Assembly: GCA_021292165.1 (NCBI GenBank)
Contig: CM037877.1
Coordinates: 30,640,197-30,704,196, forward strand
Origin: Shinisaurus crocodilurus
Taxonomy: Eukaryota; Chordata; Lepidosauria; Squamata; Shinisauridae
DNA length: 64,000 nucleotides
Reading direction: 5' to 3'
Below, piece after piece: positions 14,592 to 26,166 of this stretch; within the stretch, counting starts at the first letter, position 1; every line of letters starts with the position of its first letter. The notes under the pieces are model-generated. The model made no database searches, had not been told where the DNA came from, and worked only from the letters and a program-made list of their open reading frames with translations. A program made the translations under genes and the position numbers.

Positions 14592-14715
14592 CAGATTTCC
14601 CCAACCTTGTGCCCTCGAGATGTTTTAGACTTCAACTCCCGTCAGCTCAGCCAGCATAGGCAATGGTCAGGAATGCTGGGAGTTGAAGTCCAAAACACCA
14701 GGTTGTGGAAGTCTG
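14592..14715. mobile_element. hAT-type palindromic MITE
   Basis: CAGATTTCCCCAACCTTG ... GTTGTGGAAGTCTG with mirrored ACTTCAACTCCC/GGGAGTTGAAGT arms. Flanks ATCTAGAC (14584-14591) and TTCTAGAC (14716-14723) match at 7 of 8 bases. Confidence 0.8.
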
Positions 14716-15439
14716 TTCTAGACAAAAAGTCACATCCTGAACCTTTGCTGTGAAACATTGGCTTATTCCAGCCTTCCCCAATCTGGTGTCCTCATCAGTT
14801 TTATCCTTTCAACAGAACAGCAAGTTGGAGGACCAAATTACTTAGTCTATCCTTTTGCATTGCAACCGCAGGCAAATTCTCTATACTATAGAGACCATAT
14901 CCTCAGAGACCTTGTCTATTATCCAGAGGAGGATGGGATGGTGGGGGGATATTTCTGTTTCCCAGAGCTGGAAGCATTAATTGGTCAAAGCATATTCTCT
15001 GAGCAATTTCAGATTTAAAAATAGTGCCTCTGGATGTAGTTTAAAAGGTTATTTTGTAATGGGTAATCTGTAATGAGAGCTCTATTTTTGAACTTCCCTC
15101 CTCCTTCCTTCCTTCCTTCCTTTTCTCTATTTCCCCAGATGGGATTCTAAGCTCCAGATGAAAGGAAACAAGACGCTGGGGTGGCTTTTACATTCCTTTG
15201 CTTAAGTACATGAACAAGGCTTTACACTGGCAAGAGGAGGAGCTCCCACATTATCCACCAACACGCTAAGGGTGTTAACATGCATCCCATCCTTTCAAGG
15301 GCCCTTCTAAATTACATTAGTAGTGTTGGAGTTACTGGACCGCTAGTGCTATTTACTTTTCTGCTAGTGGAAGCTAACTCCTGTGCAACGTCAAGAGCAC
15401 TTGTTAGCGTCATGGCTTTCCCTAGCAAGCACTCTCGAC
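14716..15439. other. Intergenic, nothing recognised
   Basis: Contains an 86-codon open stretch (14758-15018, +) with no recognisable similarity and a short CTTC repeat near 15108. I do not call a gene. Confidence 0.4.
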
Positions 15440-15742
15440 AAGATGTAATGATGGCCTTTAACCAACTTGGAGGGCTTTAAAACTGGATTGGACAAACAAA
15501 TTTGTGGAGGAGAAGGCTTTTAATGGCCACCAGTCCTGATTGGCTATAATATCCTACCTCCAGTATCAGAGGCAGTATGCCTATGTACACCATTGGCTAG
15601 GGAACACGGGCGGGAAGGTGCTGCTGCACTCACGTCCTGCTTGTGGGTTTCCTGTGGGCAGCCGGTCGGCTGCTGTGTGAACAGAATGCTGGACTAGATG
15701 GACCTTTGACCTGATCCAGCATGGCTCGTCTTATGTTCTTAT
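15440..15742 (+). mobile_element. CR1-type LINE 3' end
   Basis: Reads through typical CR1 3' sequence: 'aaaactggattggacaaaca', then 'gctggactagatggacctt' and the end 'tgatccagcatggctcgtct' 'tatgttcttatga'. The region carries the last codons and 3' UTR of the reverse-transcriptase ORF; 5'-truncated. Confidence 0.75.
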
Positions 15743-16176
15743 GACATTGCGCAAACATTGGTTTCCATTAGCGCAACATAAATAACACTAGTGGCCAGAC
15801 ACCGTTGGACCCTTCCCTCTGCTTTGTATATCATTCTCACAATGCTTGAGTAATGCCAAAAGCTCCACATGACATGGGAGAAGCCCACAGGGCTACTCCT
15901 CTCTCCACAACACCATTGCCTCATGTTCCAGAAGATGCATAGATGGAGTAGGAAAGGGCCTTGTTGGTGCTTGTTCAACCTGATCTCTGAATTTCTGGAG
16001 GGGTGTGGGAAGGATGCACACTGCAGAAAGGGCCACATTAGTAGGACAAAAGAAGGCAGAAGGGCCCTTTAGTTAGAACAGCAGCCTTTACAGGCAAGGT
16101 TTTTCAGAGCAGCGGGTGAAACCCCTTCCTCCCAACCCCTGGCAGCTTCTTTGGAATTCTGCTCAGCAACCAAAGC
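15743..16176. other. Intergenic, nothing recognised
   Basis: No repeat or gene recognised; only short chance ORFs. Confidence 0.4.
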
Positions 16177-16442
16177 TATTATTATTATTATTTATTTATT
16201 ATATTTATACCCCACCTTTTTTCCTGCAAGGAACCCAAGGCAGCTTACATAATCCTCCTCCTCTCCGTTTTATCCTCACAACAACCCTGTGAGGTAGGTT
16301 AGGCTGAAAGTCAGTGACTGGCCCAAAGTCACCCAGTGAGCTTCATGGCCGAGCAGGGACTAGACCCCGGATCTCTCTAGTCCCAGTCCAATCTGATGTA
16401 TTCTCTGCCCATTTTGAACTCCATCACGCTACCACTACAGCC
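16177..16442 (-). mobile_element. Sauria-type tRNA-derived SINE
   Basis: Read on the minus strand it has a degraded promoter region, then 'tgaagctcactgggtgactt', 'aacctacctcacagggttgt', 'aggataaaacggagagg' and a TATAAATATAATAAATAAA-type tail at 16177. This is the order of squamate Sauria SINEs. Confidence 0.8.
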
Positions 16443-16559
16443 TAAATCTCTCTGCTCAAACTTGTTGTGAGGCCCCAAACTCCCTCCTTGGCATCTGGAC
16501 TACTGCTAAAGTAGAGTCCCAGACACCCAGGGAAATGTAAGTTCCCCAGGTGACTTGAC

Positions 16560-16646
16560 CTATACCACCAACGATCGGCTGCCGGGCCGGATAAAAAGAC
16601 AATGTGGGCCGCATGTGGCCCGCGGGCCGTAGTTTGAGGACCCCTG
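16560..16646. mobile_element. hAT element terminus
   Basis: GGGCCGCATGTGGCCCGCGG followed by GCCGTAGTTTGAGGACCCCTG, which is the inverted CAGGGGTCCTCAAACTACGG end typical of vertebrate hAT elements. The opposite terminus is not visible. Confidence 0.5.
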
Positions 16647-17439
16647 TATTAGGAACATTAGGCGCCCTAGAAATTTCCCCCAGGATCTCTGGTGCTTGGG
16701 TTGCTGCCATAGCACCACTCTAAGTGTCTGGGAGGAGGGCGCAAACCCCTCCCCATTGCCACAGCCAGGTAACTGTGTGGGTGCAGGGGTGGAGTTCTTC
16801 TCCATCTCGGATTATACTCCAAGCTGAGAAGAACTATGGAGGGAATGGCACCCAGTTCGTAATACAGCAGCACATTAGAAGCATCTTGGAAGAAAGGGAG
16901 GAAACATCCAGGTTGGTAGCCGTGTGCAAATACTAGCTTGAAATGTATTGCTCACGAGTGCTCCTGAGCAAGGACTCTGTTCAAAATGCATTGGGCTTTA
17001 ATAATAATTTTAAAAAACCCAACAGTGTTCTTGTGTACCGAGAGGTTTCCTCCCTCCCTTTGCCTGCGATTGGCAGCTTCCCACTCCCCCCCCCAGCACA
17101 TTTCTATGAGAATGCCAAAGCCTGTATTCTGATAATTACAATTTTCTATGCCAAAGGAAAAAAAGGCACGTCTCCTGATCTGAAGAGCTTGCAATGCTAA
17201 TTTCAGCAGTGGGGGAGATGACCAGGAGAGGGAAAGGAAAGGAAAGGCTCACAAACAATGGGAAGCAGAGGAACAAGAGAAAAGATGAGAAACAATATAA
17301 GCAGATGTTCACTGATTTCTCCCATTTGTGTTGTTCTGGTTGTAGAGTTTTTGAGTTTCACTGACAAAAAAAAGTTAGATCTTGTGTCTGTCGATATGTG
17401 CACCTGATCTACACAGCCCATCCACAGGCTATGCCATCA
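16647..17439. other. Intergenic, nothing recognised
   Basis: Short chance ORFs on both strands and a GGAAA repeat near 17228. No known gene or repeat identified. Confidence 0.4.
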
Positions 17440-17830
17440 CAATCTGCTGTTCTCAGGCAGCACGGTCCAACGTGGCTGCCGTAACCCTCTGAACTCAGAG
17501 GACATGGGGCATCCTATTGAGCACGGGAGGAGTGTGGAGGTGAAGGTGGCCTCTGCGCTTCCTCCTGCCCTGCAGAAGACTTAGATGGCCAATTTCGGCT
17601 CTCTAAGTCTTTTGCCCCTGCTTGTGAAGAGGACAGGCTGAGGCACCGCCTCATCGTATCCCGGCAGAGCCTCACTCCTCCCCTCTGCGCCCCCTGGAGT
17701 GCCTACCCATGCTGGCTCCGAGGTCGGTCTTCCGCACCCGCACCCGCTGTGAGGGGGACGGAGGGCGCTCCGAATTTGGCATCCCAGCTCCGGAGCGTTT
17801 TCTGAGGTCGGAGCTGGAACTCCAACTTCT
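17440..17830 (+). repeat. GC-rich dispersed repeat shared with 52545-52815
   Basis: Blocks matching 52545-52815 in order: 'gtccaacgtggctgccgtaa', 'gacatggggcatcctat', 'ccctgcagaagactta', 'tcttttgcccctgcttgtga', 'gagcctcactcctcccct', 'gctggctccgaggtcggtctt'. Diverged, without stable ORF. Family unknown. Confidence 0.6.
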
Positions 17831-17861
17831 CCTATACTGTATCTGTGTAGACTCTATCAAT

Positions 17862-17924
17862 TGCATCCAACTGGCCCAGGACATTTTGTTGCCTGAGGCA
17901 GAGTAGCAAATGGCGCGCGCACGC

Positions 17925-17958
<34 letters not shown>

Positions 17959-18163
17959 TCGAGGTACATATTGTCCTAGGCCAGTCAAGTCATTTCAGCC
18001 CTTTGAAGCAGAAAATCTCACAAGTGCCTCTCTACCTTCCTGGCAACAAAACCACAAACTTAATAAATTAAATACCAGACAATTTGTTGCCCTTCCATGA
18101 CAGCCAAAATCTGATGCCTGAGGCAGCTGCCTCACAGTGCCTAATGGTAGGGCCAGCCCTCTG
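17862..18163. mobile_element. hAT-type MITE related to 43283-43581
   Basis: Left end ACTGGCCCAGGAC..TTGCCTGAGGCAGA, right end TGCCTAATGGTAGGGCCAGCCCT. These are the two subterminal blocks of the CAGGRCYGGCCC family seen at 43283. A CG/CA tract (17911-17958) has expanded inside it. Ends are approximate. Confidence 0.55.
17911..17958. repeat. (CG/CA)n alternating purine-pyrimidine tract
   Basis: About 48 bases of alternating GCGCGCGCACGCGCGCACGC passing to CACACA. Such tracts can adopt Z-DNA. Confidence 0.95.
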
Positions 18164-18219
18164 TCAGTCACCTCTGCATTTCCTTACTTGTACCCTCTTC
18201 TACTGCATGCATGACTCAC

Positions 18220-18344
18220 CTTGAACCAGGCCCTTCTGATGTTGTTGGACTCCCATCGGCCCCAGCCAGCCTGGCTAGTGGTCAGGGATGATGGAACTGT
18301 AGTCCAAGAACAGTTGGAGGGCCACAGGTTTCTCACCCCTACAT
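18220..18344. mobile_element. hAT-type palindromic MITE, diverged
   Basis: CAGGCCCTTCTGATGTTGTTGGACTCCCATC-type left arm (18226 on) mirrored by ACTGTAGTCCAAGAACAGTT and GGAGGGCCACAGGTTTCTCA. Same family as 10465-10597. No target duplication recognised. Confidence 0.6.
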
Positions 18345-18854
18345 TAAATCACCCTACTGCATTATAACTGCCTTTTGTGCATCTCCTGCTTAGCTGCCTG
18401 AGCTAGGGTTCTGCTGCCAACGACTGAGAATTGGGATTTCTTCATTGGGCAGCACATTTGTTTTGCTGTCCTAGGGCTACGCTACACCCACCCTGCTGCA
18501 GAACACAGCAACTGGCGGTGGCACACCCGAGTTTGCTCAACATCCATTATACTTTGTGAGCAGCCATTGCAGAAGTGAAGTTTGAGAAGATGATCACGGT
18601 GACTCATCAAGGATTGCAGATTTCAGCTGGTTTTACTGTATGTGCAGGGCAAGGGTCAGTAGTAACATTGCTCACAAGCAGAACTCAGTTTATGCTGTGA
18701 TTTTGCATGAAGGCAAAAACCTGTTCAATGTACTATTGGGCACACAATCTTTATGTTTCTAGTCCTTATTATTTGCAACAATATGCTTAAATGTGTATGG
18801 CCAACGCCTGCTGTAGAAGTATCAAAAAACAGAGGAGGACTGAGTAAGATTTAA

Positions 18855-20245
18855 TAGGGATGGGGAAACTTTTTTGCCCTGAGGGCCAGAACCACTTCCA
18901 GGAAGTACATTGAGGGCTGCGTGCCAGCAGTGGGTGTGAACAGTGTCCAAGATGAGTGGGGCCACACATCGCGCACCCACTCTCACTCACACACATCATA
19001 GTGTGTGCAGGCACACACACACTTGTCTCAGCCCACCCCTCTCCGCTGATCTCTGCAGATCAACTGAGCAATCTGCAGAGCTGATTGCTCAGATCAGCTC
19101 TGAGTGATCTCTGCAGATCAGCTGAGGAGTAGGGGAATTCTTTTCAGCCCCGCCATGGTGTGCTGCACAGGGAGCTTTAACCCTCTCCCTCTAGCATGCT
19201 GGGAATCAGGGAATTAAAATTGGGCCCAGGGAGAGGGAGTGGCCTGGGTACAGTGCCAGGAGCGGGGCATCAAGAGGAAGCGAAACCCAGCTGGTCCTTC
19301 CCTGGCCATGCACCGCTGCTCCAAGTCCCAAGTGGGGGTTGAGTGGGCAGCACGCGGCAGACCCTGGCGGCTTCCCCAGCACTCCTGCTGATGCCAGGCG
19401 AGCAGGATCGCTCGTGAGCAATCCCGCTCATCCGGCATCGGCAGGGGGAACCGATGACAGCCACGTCAAGTGCTGCTTGGGCACTTTGGCAGCTATCATC
19501 GCTTTTTGCCACTCTGGCGAAGGGGCTCTATAGCATTTTGGCTTGCCCGTGGCTTAGCATGCTGTCTGGGTTTGGACGACACGCTAAGCCATGGAGAGTT
19601 TGATAAACCCTAGGGTTTCATAGATTTCATAGATCATAGAGTTGGAAGGAGCCTACAAGTCCATCGAGTCCAACCCCTTGCTCAATGCAGGAAACTAGAG
19701 GAGGGGTCTCCCATCCAAGTAATAACCAGACTTGACCCTGCTTAGCTTTCCACGCTCAGACAAGCTGAGCCAGCGTGAGCCACAGGCCTGTATTAAGCCA
19801 TGGCTTCACAGGGTGGTTAAGAAACCACCCCAGGGGGTCTTCTAAACCACCACACGGGAAGAGCGCTAGGTTTGGACGACACAGTAAGTCACCGTGGCTT
19901 CAAAGCCACGGTGGCTTCGCGTGTCATGTGAACCCAGTCACTGTGTGCATGAGGGGAGAGATGAGTGGATGCGTACGTGGGTGGGGTTAATTTGTGTATG
20001 AATGGGGGTATATAGGGGAATCCCAGCACCTGGCAGAGTATTCCCAAGGGAATGCAGCACAAGTTGATCACCCATCTTAATCTGATGGGCTTTAAATATT
20101 AGAATAATGTATATAAGCGCAGAGTGAATGAGTGGTGTGTGTGAGTTGTATATGTGCGTGTATGCCTAGATGCACGTGGGTGGACCCTGGCACCCCAGCA
20201 GACACTCAGTGCGGCCCTCAGGGCTGAAAACCTTGTGCACCCCTG
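18855..20245. mobile_element. Composite hAT-like element with nested repeats
   Basis: Left end TAGGGATGGGGAAACTTTTT and GCCCTGAGGGCC; right end GGCCCTCAGGGCTGAAAACC and GTGCACCCCTG: an inverted pair of the hAT CAGGGGTGCACAA type. Inside are a 5S-derived SINE (19618-19790) and palindromic MITE material (19430-19610, 19790-19945, with GTTTGGACGACAC). No target duplication was found, so pairing of the two ends is an inference. Confidence 0.45.
19618..19790 (-). mobile_element. 5S rRNA-derived SINE
   Basis: Minus-strand reading gives GGCCTGTGGCTCACGCTGGC, GAAAGCTAAGCAGGGTCAAG, TTACTTGGATGGGAGACC (5S internal control region), and then a CR1-like tail ending CCTTCCAACTCTATGATCTA. Nearly full length. 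Confidence 0.85.
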
Positions 20246-20753
20246 GTCTAATGCATGACATGAGCAATACTTCTAAATGGGGCTATTTTGAGACTGCAGG
20301 AAAATAATGTATTGCGGGTGTCAGAACACTGACAGTACATTATTAGAACATACTGTCCTTGTAAAGTATTAAATTATTAACTTGTAACGTATTAAATTAT
20401 TCTTATTAACTTGAAAAGGACCAATATATTTAATACTAAATAATGAACAGGCGGCAAGCTTACAGGAGAGTCTCAAACCATGAAAGGCTTTAAAAAGGCC
20501 AAACCCAGTTTCTTGAAACGGACCCGAAGATGCTAACTTGGGGCTACTGCAATTGAATCATCTCTGGCTGTAGCAAAAGCTTGTTGTGAGCTTCGGGGGA
20601 CGAATGCGAGGCAGATGAAGGTCCAGAACACTTGGAGAATTCCCAGATTATTTTGTGTGAACATGTGGGGAATATCCACATAGATGCAGAGGGTTTGAGC
20701 AGCATGCAAGGCAGTGGTGGACATGGGCAGACTTCGGGCTTGAGGGATCTACT

Positions 20754-20792
<39 letters not shown>

Positions 20793-21663
20793 TACTAGAA
20801 CTCTGAGATACACCAACTGGAATCTGGTGCAAAAGACATACATTCAGAATGAAAGGAGTCTGAGCCCAGGAATTTGTTTTAAGTACCAGAACTGAGAGGA
20901 ACTCATAGTCCATCCACAAAAAAATCTACACCTGGTTATTCCAAGTATTCTTCATTTCAGCAGTATAATTTAGGGCCGTGGTGAGAGGGAGGAGAGACAT
21001 TTTGCCTCTGTTATTGTTAAACAATTGGGAGCCTGAAATCTTTTCCAATCTACTGCAAATCACCCCAGGGATCTACCAGCAGATCCAGATCTACCTTCTC
21101 CCCACTCCTGATGCAGGCCACTTCTCAACGCCCCCTGTAGAATTGGCTAGGACTGCCCAGCTCTGTTCATATGAATGTAGGATAAATGCAAGAATCAAAG
21201 CAAGGGTGGGTGACAATTTTGGGTTGGGGGCTGGCCTTTCGTGGGCCGGATTACATCAGGGGTGGACACCAGTGGGTCCTCCGCAATGGGAGAAGGTGCA
21301 GCACATGCAAAGGTGACTGAGGCAGCTGGAGGACTCCAGTCCCACCTTGGCTGGGGCCCTTCCGCCATGCCATGTCCTCCCCAATGGGGAAAGGTGCAGT
21401 GCGGGCAAGTTCCCCAGCTTTGCACAACACACGGCACCCCCATGGGAGCAGCACGCAGTACGTGAACAGACTCAGCTGGCTGAGTCCCCCACCAGCCGCA
21501 TCCCGGGCGGTTAGATCCAATCTGTGATTGGAGGTAACAGCTGCGATTCCCCTGCACCTTGCGTTGGGGCTCCGGTCCTGCAATCATGCATTCCAGCACT
21601 CTGACAGCAGAGACTCCAAGTCAGTGAGATCCTTTTATTACAGCAAATCCCACGGCATAAGCT
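20246..21663. other. Intergenic; LINE-like fragment and (TTG)n
   Basis: 20440-20615 has LINE-3'-like wording ('accatgaaaggctttaaaaa') but is too diverged to assign. 20754-20792 is a (TTG)n microsatellite. 21240-21500 is GC-rich, with no clear gene despite open frames on both strands. Confidence 0.4.
20754..20792. repeat. (TTG)n microsatellite
   Basis: About 13 TTG units. It produces apparent poly-Gln and poly-Cys ORFs that are not genes. Confidence 0.95.
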
Positions 21664-22290
21664 TAATGGTTATTTATTTATTTATTTATTTGCTGCATTT
21701 TTACCCCGCACTTCAGCCAGAAAAGGCTCCCAGAGTGGCTTACAAATATTAATATTAGACAGTCCCTGCTTACAATCTAAAACAGTGATGGCGAACCTAT
21801 GGCACGCGTGCCACAGCTGGCACGCAGGGACCTCTCTGTGGGCACTTGAGCCATTGGTCGTCAGATCGCGAAAAGACCGTCCCCGTCTGCATTCAGCATC
21901 AGGTTTCCATAGTAACTCCTGTCCACTCATTCCTCGCTGGCCTCCACAGGCAGGGACACTCCAACATCTCCACCCCCAGAAGCGGACTGCGCAGGCATCA
22001 AGCCCTCCTTCTAACTGAACAGACAGCTCAGAAGCACAGCGCACGTGCGCCCGAATCTTTGCACGCCCGGTGAAGAGCCATACCCTGAGACAGAGCGGGG
22101 CGCGATTAGCTAGTGCCCCTCCTCCTTCCTGCCAAATTTAAGGCACTTTGAAATAAATAAGTTGGTTTTGTGTTGCAGTTTTGCACTCGGGCTCAAAAAG
22201 GTTCGCCATCACTGATCTAAAAGATATGACACAAAAGGAAAAGGGACTGGGAGGGAGGAGGAAGAAAGCAGTTCTTAGTTACAAGGTTGT
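21664..22290 (-). mobile_element. LINE 3' fragment split by a hAT element
   Basis: TTATTTATTTATTTATTTA tail, then 'aggctcccagagtggcttac', 'agtccctgcttacaatcta', which resumes after the hAT insertion as 'agatatgacacaaaaggaaa'. The two parts join cleanly when 21783-22214 plus one TSD copy is removed. A LINE tail with similar wording is at 40002-40140. Confidence 0.65.
21783..22214. mobile_element. Non-autonomous hAT element, 432 bp, exact TSD
   Basis: Termini CAGTGATGGCGAACCTATGG and GGTTCGCCATCACTG. Exact 8-bp duplication ATCTAAAA at 21775-21782 and 22215-22222. Related to 13086-14046, in opposite orientation. Inserted in a LINE fragment. The GC-richer interior has no transposase ORF. Confidence 0.9.
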
Positions 22291-23934
22291 TATAGATGTT
22301 TTTTTCTTTTTCTTTCTTTATTTTCTGGCAGGGAAAGGCAAAACAAGCTCCCTGCAGCTGTTCCTTCTTTGGCCAATGTATGGGGCCAGGCTGGTCTCCC
22401 CCTTGCCATGGTGTTAATCCTGGGAGGCAGGGGGTGCAGCCTCCCAGTGGCCCTTGGTTCTCTGGCCGATGGATGAGGCCAGAGTCTGCTGCCCCAGGGA
22501 ACTGTCAGTTGGTTTCAGTCTTCAGAAATCATATAGCTGATGGCATTTTGCTACAGGCTCTTGAAATTGTTCCACATCAAGGGTGGGGACTGGAATGTCT
22601 CTTAAGGACCAAATTCCCTGACACCTTGCTCACTCAAGCAGCAGGCAGGAGAATCCCTGCTGTTATCTCTGCTCGGAGATATCAAGGATTCTTCAAGGGG
22701 CAGGGCTAGGATGCCAAGCCCCACCCCCTGGAGGTATCCAAGGAGGCTACCCAGGTCAGAAAGGGAACATCCATGGGCTGTTTTAGACCCATGGGCTGGA
22801 GGTTTTGCATCCCTGGATTAAAGTGAGGTTATACTCCTTTCTAGAGTCCATTTGCCTACTCCTAAACAACCATTGGTAAGTCTGAATATTACCAAGATAG
22901 GGCACTCACCATTCCTCTGTCTACCTCTCTCAGAAATAGAGCTGAGGAGAACTCTAGGATAGCCTCCCAGGTTTTTGATGATCTACCCCATGGTGATGAG
23001 AATGAAGTTTTTACCATCAGGTACAGATGTGTTATAGAATGCAAGATAAAGCATGGTTGTCTGTATCTTCCTGAGTGCACGTGAGAAAATTATGGAAGGA
23101 AAATTATTCCTGGTTAACATGGACCCGTCTTTCTTAGTCATGACATGTTTCTTGCTTTTTTATTTATTTTATCTGTGTGTTTGTTTTTGTGGAATTTCTA
23201 CCTTGCTTTTCTGTATGACAATCAAAGCTGCTCACAAAGACAGTTTGCAGAACACATGGAAGGTTTTCTTGGATGAATTGTTTGGCTGTCAAACAAAAAG
23301 CTCCTCTGGTTTTTAAGGCATTTGTAATATTGGTGTGTTTTTTTTAGTTTATGTAGTATTCTATACAAGTACCTCTGAAATCTAGTCAGAGTGGGATGAA
23401 ATATTTATGTTGCAGTCATGCATTCTTATAAATGAATCAAAGCAACAACAAAAGAAAGCATTTCATGAAATTGATACAAGCATGTTTGCTGTTTGTTTTC
23501 TTTTTTCAGATGTTGCTTTACATATTCTGTGTTTTATGCTTCTTATTACACAAAAGGGTTGCTGTTCTAAATTGTCTCTCTTTGTTGTCATTGTCATGCT
23601 GCCAGTCAGGTTTGGTTATGTGATAATGTTATTAGCCCTTTGCTTGCAACATGTGAGGGCTAAAGTGCGGAGGGGACATTGGCATGCATGCAAGCCCTGA
23701 CCCCAATCTCCCCACATATCCGCTTGCGCTCAGAGATCTTTGTGCATTCAGCTTACAGAGCTCCTCACATTCAGGAACCCTGCCTTAAGAGGGCTCCCTG
23801 CCACGGGTAGGGTTGTAAGCATGTTTAGTTGAATGTGCTTACAACCCCCTTTCAGATCTTTGTGTTAAATGTGGAAAGATCTCTTAAACGTGAGAGCTCT
23901 TAAAAGACCTCTTAAATGTCTCCTCCTGCATGTA
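22291..23934. other. Intergenic; hAT-like terminus at 22815
   Basis: GGAGGTTTTGCATCCCTG ends at 22815 and is an inverted CAGGGATGCAAAACC hAT-type end; the partner is unclear. From 22900 to 23930 I recognise no gene. Open frames at 23053-23316 and 23407-23700 are hydrophobic, low-complexity translations of T-rich DNA. Confidence 0.4.
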
Positions 23935-24540
23935 CCTGCTCAAGACCTTAGGTCATCTTCAGAGGCCCTCCTCCGGGTGTCCTCCCAAAGGAAACTAGGT
24001 GGTGGCTACAAGAGAGAGGGTCTTCTCAGTGGTGGCATCCCACTCATGGAATAAACTCCCCAAAGAGGTTCACCTGGCTTCTACATTGTCATCTTTTTGG
24101 CGCCAGGCAAAGACCTTTCTTTTCTCCCAGGCATTTTAGAGACCTAGTTCTAGGTTATTGTGGCTGTTTTATAGATTCCTGCGCTGCAGGACCGGTGCAA
24201 GGCAGTTTGGCGCCCTAGGCAAGATCAGATATTTAGCGCCTCCCTTCCCACTTGAGAGCGCTGTATTTTTCCCCCAAGGCATTTCTGGTGCCCCCTTTAG
24301 CCCTGCGCCCTAGGCAGCTGCCTAGTTGGCCTAATGGTAGCATCGGCCCTGCTGCGCTGTGTACTGTTTTACATTATATTGTATTTATTCATTTAAATAT
24401 TTGTATTGTATTTTATATTTTTAACTGTGTTTTAAAATGACATTTTAGTTTTTTAACTGGTTGTAATCTGCCCAGAGAATGTTATTAGGCAGATAAGAAA
24501 TGTACAAAATAATAATCATCACGATGATGACGATAATGCC
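23935..24540 (+). mobile_element. L2-like LINE 3' region split by a hAT MITE
   Basis: 'aggccctcctccgggtgtcc', 'gagagggtcttctcagtggt', 'tggaataaactccccaaag', 'gccaggcaaagacctttctt' and the AT-rich 3' UTR ending 'gttgtaatctgcccagagaa' are the ordered landmarks of vertebrate L2-type LINEs. Continuous after removing 24187-24351. Similar copies: 35963-36308 and 55200-55770. Confidence 0.75.
24187..24351. mobile_element. hAT MITE, 165 bp, exact TSD (short form of the PRKACB-carrying element)
   Basis: Termini CAGGACCGGTGC and GCATCGGCCCTG. Exact 8-bp duplication CTGCGCTG (24179-24186, 24352-24359). Subterminal blocks GCAGTTTGGCGCCCTAGGCA and CTAGGCAGCTGCCTAGTTGG are shared with 43583-44344. This is the plain element without cargo. 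Confidence 0.9.
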
Positions 24541-24544
24541 AGAG

Positions 24545-24904
24545 CAGGGAACCTCAGGCCTGTGGACCAAATCCACCCCTCCTGAGGTCCCAGTCTGGTC
24601 CTCATCTGGTTTCCCAGATGACCATGCCCCCTTCCCCCTGAAGCACCAATGGTTTGGTGGTTTCTCAGCTTTGGTGCAGTTTCCCCCCCATTCCCAAAGG
24701 CTGAAATGCCTCTCCTGAAGGCTTAGTCACCAGCAGGAAGTGCTTTAAGCTAAAATACCCTGGTATTTTTGGCTCCACCCATTTTGCTTTTTGGCCCCAC
24801 CCCTGTGGCCTTCAGCCACTGCCCACCAGTGGAATGTGGGCCCCGACAACTTCTCTGAAATGAAATTCACCCCCCCCCCCGCTGAAAGAGGTTCAACTCC
24901 CCTC
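24545..24904. mobile_element. Non-autonomous hAT element (1089 family)
   Basis: CAGGGAACCTCAGGCC at the left, AGAGGTTCAACTCCCCTC at the right, with interior blocks shared with 1089-1430 ('tcccagatgaccatgccccc', 'ccattcccaaaggctgaaat'). The TSD is not obvious. Confidence 0.65.
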
Positions 24905-25770
24905 CTTAAGAGCAACTGGGATGTGGGCATGTTAGGGGCGTGCCCATGTGTCATCCCCCCCCCCCCTAGTTTGGCCTTCACATGTTGTGGGCAAACATCT
25001 GCAGAAGCCTACTGAGGGCAAACAAAGCCAGCTCAGAGCGACAACCACACTTCCTTAACAGGCATGATGACCCTCACAGTTGAGCCCTATTCAGGCATTC
25101 CCCTCAGGCAAGTATCCATTGCATGGAACGGGAAAGCAGGATTGTGCTGTGGCCTCCCCCCCCTTTTTTTACACCCTCATTGTCTCCACCCCCTCCCTGC
25201 TGCCTACATATTCCGGGGAAACATATATAGAGGGGACTTCAGGCGGGCTCCATTTCCCCTCAGTTATGTCATCCTTTATGCAGGTCTGATCGGTTATACA
25301 ACAGTGATAATGTTATGGGGAAGAGCTGTGAATAAGGACAAACAAACATTGACACCAAAGCAGCAGCTGATCAGTGCTGTGACCACCAACGAACACATGT
25401 TTTTTTTTTTAAAAAGGTACATTTTTAGGGTATGGGGGAACCCCCTTTAAACCCCCCTTTCACACAGAAGATATGAAGTGAAGAACATTCCATTCCACCC
25501 TATTTGAAACTAATTTGGCCATGAGCGGAGTGATTAATGGTGGGAGACCCATGTCTTTAAATCAGTGTTCTCCAACCTTGGGTCCCAAGGTTGGAGAACA
25601 TTGCTTTAAATGAAGGGGTAAAAGGGATGGAGGGTGATTTAGGGTACAGTCTCATACACACTTCCCTGGGAAGCTAAGCCCCATTGAGTTCCTGTTGAAC
25701 TCAACGGGGCTTGCCTCTGAGTAGACAGAGGGTTGCACTGTTAAAAGAGCCAAAGGGTGCTGAACACTGC
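24905..25770. other. Intergenic, small palindromes only
   Basis: 25568-25605 holds a minimal inverted repeat, TTCTCCAACCTTGGG facing CCCAAGGTTGGAGAA: a deletion remnant of the 918-type MITE. 25655-25735 has the 'ccccattgagttcctgttga' wording of the squamate AATCCTATGC repeat. No gene. Confidence 0.45.
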
Positions 25771-26098
25771 CCAGAGGCAGTGTTAGGGGGTGGCCCACTA
25801 GGGCTGGAGCCCTGAATCTTTCATTTGGTGCCCCGAATCTCTGGGAGGCCACCTGCCCCACCACCCTGCTGTCCGTGGGTGAAATAAAGCTACAGGGGCC
25901 CTGATGACCTCTGTTGCACTTGCACCTGATCCCCCTGGGTTAGCTGGCTTTTTGCCCACATGTGCTGCACCTCCTGCTGCCCCCCCCCCTTGAATCTTTC
26001 TCCCTGAAGCTTCTTCCTGAAATTGAATGCCCTCTTTTCCCCTGTCTATACATCCTTTTAAACAATAGGGGTGTCCTTAGGAGGCAGGGTCCTTTAAA

Positions 26099-26099
<1 letters not shown>

Positions 26100-26141
<42 letters not shown>

Positions 26142-26157
26142 GGAGAGAGAGAGAGAG
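26100..26157. repeat. (AC)n(GA)n microsatellite
   Basis: About 20 AC units followed by GGGG and a GA run. Confidence 0.95.
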
Positions 26158-26166
26158 ACTTTCAGG

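Noticed and set aside
20544..20895. Poly-Gln and poly-Cys ORFs
   Set aside because: Produced by the (TTG)n microsatellite.
23053..23700. Hydrophobic ORFs that look like membrane proteins
   Set aside because: Phe/Leu/Cys-rich translations of T-rich intergenic DNA with no homology recognised.
24187..24351. Regular spaced repeats as a CRISPR array
   Set aside because: This is an animal genome and the repeats are transposon ends, not a spacer array; no array anywhere in the window.
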